From contig SVST01000019.1 in NCBI GenBank assembly GCA_015064155.1, forward strand, positions 1 to 44,741: a DNA stretch of 44,741 nt, read 5' to 3'. This document shows positions 38,623 to 44,741 of this stretch, piece by piece. Position 1 is the stretch's first letter. Each line of letters opens with the position of its first letter. The position numbers and the translations under genes are program-made. The notes below the pieces were generated by a model. The model did not search any database. It was not told the origin of the DNA and worked only from the letters and a program-made list of their open reading frames with translations. The DNA is from Oscillospiraceae bacterium (GTDB lineage Bacteria; Bacillota; Clostridia; Oscillospirales; CAG-272).

Positions 38623-40287
38623 ATGGAAATTTTACGCACGTTGCGCGCAATCGAGCGCTATACCGAGAGCATCCCCTGCTATTTGGAGGGTCAGGAGCTG
38701 TTTATTGTCCGTAAGGCAACCGAGGAACGCTATCTTGCCGTTTTGGAGGTGTTGCGGGGCTTGGGCTTTTGCGAGCGCAGTCACCGACAGATGGGAGAGG
38801 TGTTGTTTGACGTTTTGGTACGGGAAAACGAGTCGTTGTTCTGCTCCTTTTCTCCCAACGATCGGTTTATTCGCGTGGTGCGGGAATTGGATCACCGATT
38901 CTCCACGGAAAGCCCCTTGGAGGGAGAGGTCCGCGTCAACCCCTTGGTGACGCAGCTTCGCGGTGCGTATCTCGGCACCGATGCCGGAATGGGGTATCTG
39001 ATCCGTCTTTCGGACGGCAGATTTATCATGATCGACGGCTTTGTGGGCGAATACGAGGAGCCCGATTATCTGATGGACGTGATCCGTTCGCAAAATCAAA
39101 GAGCCGGCAAGCCCGTGATCGCGGCGTGGTTTGTGACGCACCCCCACGGTGATCACTATTTCGGGACTGCACGGTTTATGAAAAAATACGGAGATGCGGT
39201 GGAACTGAAGCACTTGATCTACAATTTCCCGCGCCCCGATATGGTGAATTTCAGCAACCCTATGGAATTTAACGAGATGGTGGAAGAGTGGCGCGATCGC
39301 ATTGAGATCTATACGCCGCATGCGGGAGAGCGTTTTGTCTACGGAGATGCCTGCTTTGACGTTTTGTGTACCGGGGAGGATCTGTACCCCGACCGCGGCT
39401 TGCTCTGCAACAGCACGTCGCTCGTGATGATGATGGAGCTTGCGGGGCGGCGCGTGCTTTGGCTGGGAGATCTGAAAAAGGACGGCGGCGATTTTATTGC
39501 AAGACGGTATCCCGCGGAGCTTTTGCAGTGCGAGTTTTTGCAGGTGGGACATCACGGCTACGGCATCAATTCCAAAAAGCTGTACCGCACCGTCAACCCC
39601 GAGGTTCTGATGTGGCCGTGCGCCGATTATTGGTACCCCGTGGTGAGTCTTTCGGAGCCGAACCAACTGCTTTTGAGTCATGAAAGCATCCGCGTGCTGG
39701 ATATCTGCGGTCAGGGGGAGGTAACCTACGACTTCACAAAGCCCGTGGAGCAGACGACCCCGTACCGCGATTTTGCCGACGGTGAAACGGTGTACCTCCA
39801 ACGCTTTGAATGTCCCCGCGTGCTGGATCTTTGGTGGAACAGCGTGGTGGGCGGTGCTTCGGGCTACCGCGCGCCGAAATATGCCCTGGAAAACGGTGCT
39901 CTGACCGCCAAAACGACGGCAGAGGAGGTTTATTCGGTGGTTCAATTCGTGCAGCGCGGACAGATGGATCGTTTGGATTCCTTTACGCTTTGCGTGCGTG
40001 GAAAATGCGAGCTGAGCGAGGGGCTGTTCGGACTTTTCTGGAACTATCCGAACGTCACGGTCTTTGACGAATCCGCGCTTTGGGAGATTCCCGCAGGCGA
40101 GGACGGAGCCTTTGAATTTTGCTTGTCTGCCGATGCCGAAACGAAAAAAGCAACCCTTGCTTGCAACGGAAAAACGGTGAGAACCGATGCTTATGAAAAG
40201 CAACGGGGCAGCGGCTTGAACTTCGTTTTGAAAAACGCGGTGCTTACTTTGCACGAGATCAAGCTGATCAAGGGCGTTCAAAAATGA
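38623..40287 (+). CDS. MBL-fold (ComEC-like) metallohydrolase, paralogue 2 of 4
   Basis: 554 residues from ATG 38623 (GGAGGAG upstream). Same three-part architecture: N-terminal domain with LEGQELFIVRKATEERYLAV, MBL core with DAGMGYLIRLSDGRFIMID, metal motif HPHGDH at 173-178, VLWLGD, LQCEFLQVGHHGY and MWPCADYW, then the beta-rich C-terminus ending EIKLIKGVQK. All metal ligands seen in paralogue 1 are kept, so it should be active. It lacks the initial Cys of the CDCGMSYL motif (TDAGMGYL here). Own promoter; the terminator at 40347 ends the unit. Function unknown. Confidence 0.85.
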   Translation: MEILRTLRAIERYTESIPCYLEGQELFIVRKATEERYLAVLEVLRGLGFCERSHRQMGEVLFDVLVRENESLFCSFSPNDRFIRVVRELDHRFSTESPLEGEVRVNPLVTQLRGAYLGTDAGMGYLIRLSDGRFIMIDGFVGEYEEPDYLMDVIRSQNQRAGKPVIAAWFVTHPHGDHYFGTARFMKKYGDAVELKHLIYNFPRPDMVNFSNPMEFNEMVEEWRDRIEIYTPHAGERFVYGDACFDVLCTGEDLYPDRGLLCNSTSLVMMMELAGRRVLWLGDLKKDGGDFIARRYPAELLQCEFLQVGHHGYGINSKKLYRTVNPEVLMWPCADYWYPVVSLSEPNQLLLSHESIRVLDICGQGEVTYDFTKPVEQTTPYRDFADGETVYLQRFECPRVLDLWWNSVVGGASGYRAPKYALENGALTAKTTAEEVYSVVQFVQRGQMDRLDSFTLCVRGKCELSEGLFGLFWNYPNVTVFDESALWEIPAGEDGAFEFCLSADAETKKATLACNGKTVRTDAYEKQRGSGLNFVLKNAVLTLHEIKLIKGVQK

Positions 40288-40346
40288 TCCGACGGCTTGC
40301 TCATCCCTTTTCGGATGGGTAAAAAGCCTTGTCGGACGGTGTATCT

Positions 40347-40401
40347 AAAAGACGGTCAAGGTTTTGTTTGCGCAAATCACGAGTCTTGATCGTCTTTTTT
40401 T
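40347..40401 (+). terminator. Terminator after MBL paralogue 2 (duplicated element)
   Basis: AAAAGACGGTCAAG pairs with CTTGATCGTCTTTT (one mismatch) and continues in TTT. A homologous terminator lies at 42388-42448. Confidence 0.8.
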
Positions 40402-40446
40402 GACCGGGAGTTAAAAAACGGCAACAACATAACAAAAAAATGATAA

Positions 40447-40497
40447 CCCATTTCCAAAAATGAGATATTGCGAAAGGGGTGTAAATCATAGTATAAT
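40447..40497 (+). promoter_or_regulatory. Promoter of MBL paralogue 3 with adjacent imperfect palindrome
   Basis: Imperfect palindrome CCCATTT-CCAA-AAATGAG (40447-40464), then TTGCGA (40468-40473), 18-bp spacer, TATAAT (40492-40497). The same arrangement precedes paralogue 4. The leader to the ATG is about 160 bases and starts with the hairpin AAAAAGC-TT-GCTTTTT. Confidence 0.65.
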
Positions 40498-40663
40498 ACG
40501 CGTACAAACGTGGAAAAAGCTTGCTTTTTGCGGCGCGGAATCTATCGTTTTCGAAAGGACGGAAGCCGCTGTCGGCAAACGGAATTCTTGCTTGATTCAC
40601 GTTGAATTTGCGGCTTGCTCGCGCGCATACGCGACGGGCTGCCGCGCGAAAGGAAAAAATGCC

Positions 40664-42337
40664 ATGAACAATTTCGCTTTGCTTCAAGAGCTTCGTAAGT
40701 TCTCGGTACTCACCGACACGCATCGGTGTTACGACGGTGCAGAGCTGTTTTTGCTCCGCAAGGGAACTGCCGAGCAATACGGCGAGCTGCTTGCCCTTTT
40801 GAACGGACTCGGTTTTTCCGAGAAAAGACGGCAAGAGATTGGTGAGGTCCTCTTTAACGTGCTGGCAGACGGCGCACACGTGCTGACCTGCTCGTACACA
40901 CCGTTCGACGGAAGAATCCGCGTTTTTTCGCAGGAAAACGGTGTGGTTCCGCCGATCGAAGAGCAGCCCGTAAAGCAGATCGCCACGCCGCTTCTGACGC
41001 AGGTCAGAACCGCGTACGTCTATTGCGATTGCGGAATGTCCTATTTGCTCCGCTTGAGTGACGGTCGATTTGTGATGATCGACGGTAACGCAGGGGAGTA
41101 TGAAGAGCCCGATTACCTGATGGATCTGGTCAACCAACAGAACGTGCTTCCGGGTAAGCCCGTGTTTGCGGCATGGATTATTACCCATCCGCACGGCGAC
41201 CACTACTGGGGATTTTCCAGATTCCTTGCAAAGTACGGTGACCGAGTGGAGCTCGGAGACGTGATCTATAACTTTTTGCGCACGGACTTAAAATACTTTG
41301 GCGGTGCGCCGGATTTTGAGGATTTGCTTGTCAAATTCCAAGGACGTCTTCGCCCGATTACCGCGAGAACGGGTCACGTATTCCGCTACGGTGACGCAGA
41401 GCTTCAATTCCTGACGTCGCCCGACGATCTGTATCCCCCCGATACTCGGTTGGACCCCAATAACGCATCACTTTCCTTTATGCTGACCTTTGCGGGACGC
41501 AGAATTTTCATTCTCGGAGATCTTTGCTACACGGGTGCAAGCTACGCGTGCCAAAGATTCCCTGCCGACACCTTCAAGTGTGAATTCCTCCAGGTCGGTC
41601 ATCACGGCTACTGGGGCGGCTCCGAGCAGCTGTACCGTGCCGCAGATCCCGATTTCCTCTTGTGGCCTTGCCCCGATTTCTGGTTTGCGAGAGTGCGCGA
41701 CTGGAACCCCAATCAGGTGCTGTTTGAGGAGTGCAAGCATATCAAGGGCATCTTTGTTGGCGGACAGCGCGAGGACGTGATCGATATGACCAAGCCCACC
41801 GAGTACGTCAGCCACTACGTTGACGTTGCCGACGGGGAAACGGTTTACGAGGAGCATTGTAACCCACGGCGCGTGATCGATCTCGGTTGGAACTGTGTTT
41901 GCGGCGGCAAAACGGGCTACAGCGGTGCGGTTTTCACGCTTGGTGAGGACGGTGTAACGATGGATTGCATCACTCGCAACACTCCCGTGGTTTGTATGTT
42001 CGTACAGCGCGGACAGATGGATCTGCTTTCCGACTTTACCCTGACGATGAGGGGCAAGATTGACCTGCAGTCCGAAAGCTTCGGCTTGTACTGGAACTAC
42101 CCGAATCACGATCAGTTCAGTGCATCGGACGTGCTTCCCGTTTTCCACGATGCTGACGGCAGCTTTGATCTCAAGTTGACGGCGGATTCGGCGGCGGGTC
42201 TTGCGAAAATATACCACAACGGTGCGTTGATCGCAACGCTTCCGTACGCAAAAAAGCCCGACAGCGGTCTTTACTTCGTGATGAAGAGAGCGCGCGTTAC
42301 CATGCGTGACGTGAAGCTTGTCAAGGGCGTTCACTAA
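40664..42337 (+). CDS. MBL-fold (ComEC-like) metallohydrolase, paralogue 3 of 4
   Basis: 557 residues from ATG 40664 (GAAAGGAAA upstream); an open frame extends further upstream, but it crosses the promoter and leader. N-terminal domain with CYDGAELFLLRKGTAEQYGE, MBL core with CDCGMSYLLRLSDGRFVMID, metal motif HPHGDH at 175-180, IFILGD, VGHHGYWGGS and LWPCPDFWFARVRDW. The C-terminal beta domain ends DVKLVKGVH. It is very similar along its whole length to paralogue 4, so the two are a recent tandem duplication. All metal ligands are intact. A cytoplasmic hydrolase of unknown substrate. Confidence 0.85.
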   Translation: MNNFALLQELRKFSVLTDTHRCYDGAELFLLRKGTAEQYGELLALLNGLGFSEKRRQEIGEVLFNVLADGAHVLTCSYTPFDGRIRVFSQENGVVPPIEEQPVKQIATPLLTQVRTAYVYCDCGMSYLLRLSDGRFVMIDGNAGEYEEPDYLMDLVNQQNVLPGKPVFAAWIITHPHGDHYWGFSRFLAKYGDRVELGDVIYNFLRTDLKYFGGAPDFEDLLVKFQGRLRPITARTGHVFRYGDAELQFLTSPDDLYPPDTRLDPNNASLSFMLTFAGRRIFILGDLCYTGASYACQRFPADTFKCEFLQVGHHGYWGGSEQLYRAADPDFLLWPCPDFWFARVRDWNPNQVLFEECKHIKGIFVGGQREDVIDMTKPTEYVSHYVDVADGETVYEEHCNPRRVIDLGWNCVCGGKTGYSGAVFTLGEDGVTMDCITRNTPVVCMFVQRGQMDLLSDFTLTMRGKIDLQSESFGLYWNYPNHDQFSASDVLPVFHDADGSFDLKLTADSAAGLAKIYHNGALIATLPYAKKPDSGLYFVMKRARVTMRDVKLVKGVH

Positions 42338-42387
42338 GCTTTTCCAAAAATCATAGAGCCGGCAACGGATTGTTGGACGGTGTACCT

Positions 42388-42448
42388 AAAAAGACGGTCA
42401 AGGTTTTGTTTTGTTTGCACAAATCATGAACTTTGACTGTCTTTTTTT
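42388..42448 (+). terminator. Terminator after MBL paralogue 3 (duplicated element)
   Basis: AAAAGACGGTCAAGG pairs imperfectly with CTTTGACTGTCTTTT, followed by TTT. It corresponds to 40347-40401. Confidence 0.75.
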
Positions 42449-42494
42449 GACGGAAAGTTAAAAAAATGGCAACAATGAAACAAAAAAATGATAA

Positions 42495-42544
42495 CCCATT
42501 TCCAAAAATGGGATATTGCGAAAAGATTGTAAATCATATATAAT
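42495..42544 (+). promoter_or_regulatory. Promoter of MBL paralogue 4 with perfect palindrome upstream
   Basis: Perfect palindrome CCCATTT-CCAA-AAATGGG (42495-42512), then TTGCGA (42516-42521), 17-bp spacer, TATAAT (42539-42544). The leader of about 177 bases is homologous to that of paralogue 3. Confidence 0.7.
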
Positions 42545-42727
42545 ATGAGTACGAATGCGAAAAAAGCTTGCGTTTTTTGCGGCTCGGAGTCTTTGGTTTT
42601 CGAGGGGACGGTTGCCGCTTTCAAAAAAACGGAATTCCTGCTTGATTTGCGTCGAAACTGCGGCTTGCCCGCGCGTCCGCGCGTATGCGCATGAGCATGA
42701 GGGCTCCCGCATGAAAGGAAAAATGTC

Positions 42728-44398
42728 ATGAACAATTTCACCTTGTTTCAAGAACTTCGCAAGTTCTCCTGCCTCACCGATATGCATCGGTGTGACGACG
42801 GTGCGGAGCTGTTTTTGCTCCGTAAGGGAACTCCCGAGCGATACGGCGAGCTGCTTGACTTTTTGAAGGGTCTCGGTTTTTCGGAGGAAAGACAGCACAC
42901 CATCGGCGACGTTCTCTTCAACGTGCTGGCAGACGGCGCACACGTGCTGACCTGCTCGTACACGCCGTTCGATGAAAGAATGCGCGTGGTTTCACAGGAG
43001 AACGGTGTGGTTCCTCCGATCGAGGAGCAGCCTGCAAAGCAGATCACCACGCCGCTTCTGACGCAGGTCAGAACCGCGTACATCTTCTGCGACTGCGGCA
43101 TGTCCTACCTGCTTCGTCTGTGCGACGGTCGGTTCATCATGATCGACGGAAATGCGGGCGAGTACGAGGAATCGGATCACCTGATGGACATTCTGAACGA
43201 GCAGAACGTGCTTCCCGGTAAGCCCACCTTTGCGGCATGGTTCATCACGCATCCGCACGGTGACCATTTCCAAGGATTTTCGCGCTTCATCAAGAAGTAC
43301 GGTGACCAAGTTGAGCTTGGCGACGTGATCTACAACTACGCACGCACCGATTGCTCGGGACGCAGCAATATGGCTCCGTTCGACGAGTTCCTTGCCGATA
43401 ACGGAAACCGTATCCGCGTGATCACCGCAAGAAGCGGACAGGTCTTCCGCTATGCCGATGCAGAGTTTGAAACGCTGACGGCGGCTGAGGATCTGTACCC
43501 GATCGATAAGGTCAACTGCAACGATACCTCGCTCTCCTTTATGCTGACCTTTGCGGGACGTAGAATCCTGATTTTGGGTGACCTGCAGGGCAAGGGTGCC
43601 GATTATGCGGGCAAGAGATTCCCCGCGTCCGCCTTCAAGTGCGAGCTTTTGCAGGTTGGACACCACGGCTACTGGGGTGCCTCCGAAACCATTTACCGTG
43701 CGGCAGATCCCGAGCTTTTGCTGTGGCCTTGCCCCGACTTTTGGTTTGCAAGAGTGAGAGGCTGGAAGCCCAACCAAGTGCTTTTTGAGGAATGTCAGAA
43801 CATTCGCGGTATTTTCGTGGGCGGTCAGCGCGAGGACGTGCTGGATATGACCAAGCCCATCGAATACGTCAGCCATTACGTAGACGTTGCCGACGGCGAA
43901 ACGGTTTACGAGGAGCATTGCGACCCGAAGCGCGTGATGGATCTCGGTTGGAACTGTGTATGCGGCGGCAGTACGGGATATAACGGCGCAATCTTCACCT
44001 TGGGTGACGACGGCGTTACCATGGATTCCCTGATCCGTGAAAATCCCGTGGTTTGTATGTTCGTACAGCGCGGACAGATGGATCTGCTGAACGACTTTAC
44101 CTTGACGCTCAAGGGCAAGGTTGATCCGCAATCCGAAAGCTTCGGCTTGTATTGGAACTATCCGAGCCACGACAAATTCAGTGCATCAGACGTGCTTCCC
44201 GTTTTCCACGACTCGGACGGCAGCTTTGAGTTCAAGCTGACGGCGGATTCGGCGGCAGGTCTTGCAAAAATATACCACAACGGTGCGTTGGTTGCAACGC
44301 TGCCGTACGTGAAAAAGCCCGACAGCGGTCTTTACTTCGTTATGAAAAAGGCATACGTCACCGTGCGCGACGTAAAGCTTGTCAAGGGCGTTCACTAA
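42728..44398 (+). CDS. MBL-fold (ComEC-like) metallohydrolase, paralogue 4 of 4
   Basis: 556 residues. N-terminal domain with CDDGAELFLLRKGTPERYGE, MBL core with CDCGMSYLLRLCDGRFIMID, metal motif HPHGDH at 175-180, ILILGD, LLQVGHHGYWGAS and LWPCPDFWFARVRGW; C-terminal domain ending DVKLVKGVH. GAAAGGAAA precedes the ATG. It differs from paralogue 3 mainly around residues 195-265, the segment after the metal motif, which suggests substrate-side divergence. A lipoprotein gene follows 37 bases later with no terminator between, so both are probably on one transcript. Confidence 0.85.
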   Translation: MNNFTLFQELRKFSCLTDMHRCDDGAELFLLRKGTPERYGELLDFLKGLGFSEERQHTIGDVLFNVLADGAHVLTCSYTPFDERMRVVSQENGVVPPIEEQPAKQITTPLLTQVRTAYIFCDCGMSYLLRLCDGRFIMIDGNAGEYEESDHLMDILNEQNVLPGKPTFAAWFITHPHGDHFQGFSRFIKKYGDQVELGDVIYNYARTDCSGRSNMAPFDEFLADNGNRIRVITARSGQVFRYADAEFETLTAAEDLYPIDKVNCNDTSLSFMLTFAGRRILILGDLQGKGADYAGKRFPASAFKCELLQVGHHGYWGASETIYRAADPELLLWPCPDFWFARVRGWKPNQVLFEECQNIRGIFVGGQREDVLDMTKPIEYVSHYVDVADGETVYEEHCDPKRVMDLGWNCVCGGSTGYNGAIFTLGDDGVTMDSLIRENPVVCMFVQRGQMDLLNDFTLTLKGKVDPQSESFGLYWNYPSHDKFSASDVLPVFHDSDGSFEFKLTADSAAGLAKIYHNGALVATLPYVKKPDSGLYFVMKKAYVTVRDVKLVKGVH

Positions 44399-44435
44399 GT
44401 TTTCCAAAAAAATTCATAAAAGAGAGGAAAAAACC

Positions 44436-44741
44436 ATGAAAAAACTTTCTTGGGTAAGAGTACTGTCTATGTTGCTTGTAGTAGCAATGTTGACGTGCTG
44501 CTTTGCTGCCTGCGGTTCTTCCGACGAAAAGGAAGATGCTACCACGGCGGCACCCGAAACCAGTGATGCACCCGCATCCTCGACCGTGCCCGTAACGTCC
44601 GACGAGCCCGAGTCTTCCGTTGAGGAGCCCGAGTCCTCCGTAGAGGAGCCCGAGTCCTCCGTTGAGGAGCCCGAGTCTTCCGTAGAGGAGCCCGAGTCTT
44701 CCGTAGAGGAGCCCGAGTCTTCCGTTGAGGAGCCCGAGTCT
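44436..44741 (+). CDS. Lipoprotein with EEPESSV heptad repeats (partial, runs off right edge)
   Basis: 102 residues are visible. MKKLSWVRVLSMLLVVAMLT starts a signal peptide with lipobox FAAC (Cys26), then a Ser/Thr/Asp/Ala linker, then a heptad repeat (E/D)EPESSV from about residue 56 to the window edge. AGAGAGGAA precedes the ATG. The repeat looks like an acidic, extended stalk that lifts a distal domain off the membrane; that domain is beyond the window. It is probably cotranscribed with MBL paralogue 4. It may be a binding protein or surface enzyme; nothing visible decides this. Confidence 0.82.
   Translation, partial: MKKLSWVRVLSMLLVVAMLTCCFAACGSSDEKEDATTAAPETSDAPASSTVPVTSDEPESSVEEPESSVEEPESSVEEPESSVEEPESSVEEPESSVEEPES
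44601..44741. repeat. Tandem 21-bp repeat within the lipoprotein gene
   Basis: At least six full units of GAGGAGCCCGAGTC(T/C)TCCGT, with only third-position changes (TCT/TCC, GTT/GTA). The repeat reaches the window end. Confidence 0.9.

Noticed and set aside
40460-40663. N-terminal extension of MBL paralogue 3 or a leader peptide
   Set aside because: The frame is open but crosses the promoter and leader. The homologous leader of paralogue 4 is closed by a stop, and its ATG at 42545 precedes the predicted transcription start. The RBS favours ATG 40664.

Overview
The window reads as a chromosomal segment of an uncultured gut-type Clostridia (Firmicutes, roughly Oscillospirales/Christensenellales-like). 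The evidence is the low-GC Gram-positive gene order rpmG-secE-nusG-rplK-rplA, a type III glutamine synthetase, a ZapA-U32 peptidase pair, a SleB-type cell wall hydrolase, many lipobox lipoproteins, strong AGGAGG-type ribosome binding sites, and a large set of near-consensus sigma-A promoters (TTGACA-N17-TATAAT). The taxonomic call is inference. No phage, CRISPR array or complete insertion sequence is present, but the intergenic regions are rich in dispersed palindromic repeats.

Layout. 1-0.6 kb: the 3' end of an IS30-type transposase abutting a truncated MITE-like repeat, then a frameshifted XRE regulator. 0.7-7.6 kb: a Cys/His-rich lipoprotein; an AraC regulator with a pentose/allulose-phosphate epimerase, divergent from an intracellular GH78 alpha-L-rhamnosidase; a SleB hydrolase; a small lipoprotein. 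7.6-8.2 kb: repeats, a tRNA-Arg(CCG) and a duplicated tRNA 3' end. 8.3-10.9 kb: the rpmG-secE-nusG-rplK-rplA operon, which stops before rplJ/rplL. 10.9-17.3 kb: long perfect palindromes, a cyclophilin lipoprotein downstream of glutamine synthetase III, and a 922-residue membrane-anchored protein. 17.4-22.5 kb: cysE-tmk, then nagA plus a ROK-family gene, divergent from a second ROK protein that has lost its kinase motifs. 22.6-28.8 kb: a polar amino-acid ABC transporter whose binding protein looks circularly permuted, a DMT permease, a U32 peptidase and zapA. 29.0-31.2 kb: tRNA-Ala(GGC), an AT-rich two-gene unit, a hairpin array and a YgjV-like membrane protein. 31.2-36.6 kb: a GDSL hydrolase with a MITE-like element in its promoter, two metal hydrolases, tyrS and a sugar-phosphate isomerase-like protein.

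36.8-44.7 kb is the most unusual region: four tandem paralogues of about 555 residues. Each has a shared N-terminal domain, a metallo-beta-lactamase fold with HxHGDH and a ComEC-like VGHHGY motif, and a conserved C-terminal beta-rich domain. Each has its own promoter. The last two are copies of a roughly 2-kb duplication unit that includes terminator, palindrome, promoter and a 160-180-nt leader. They are followed by a lipoprotein with a 21-bp-unit EEPESSV repeat tract that runs off the window.

Several loci suggest carbohydrate scavenging (rhamnosidase, GlcNAc-6-P deacetylase, ROK proteins, sugar isomerases) with local regulators. Four promoters (rhamnosidase/AraC, amino-acid ABC operon, tyrS, and the third/fourth MBL genes) carry perfect or near-perfect palindromes at operator positions.
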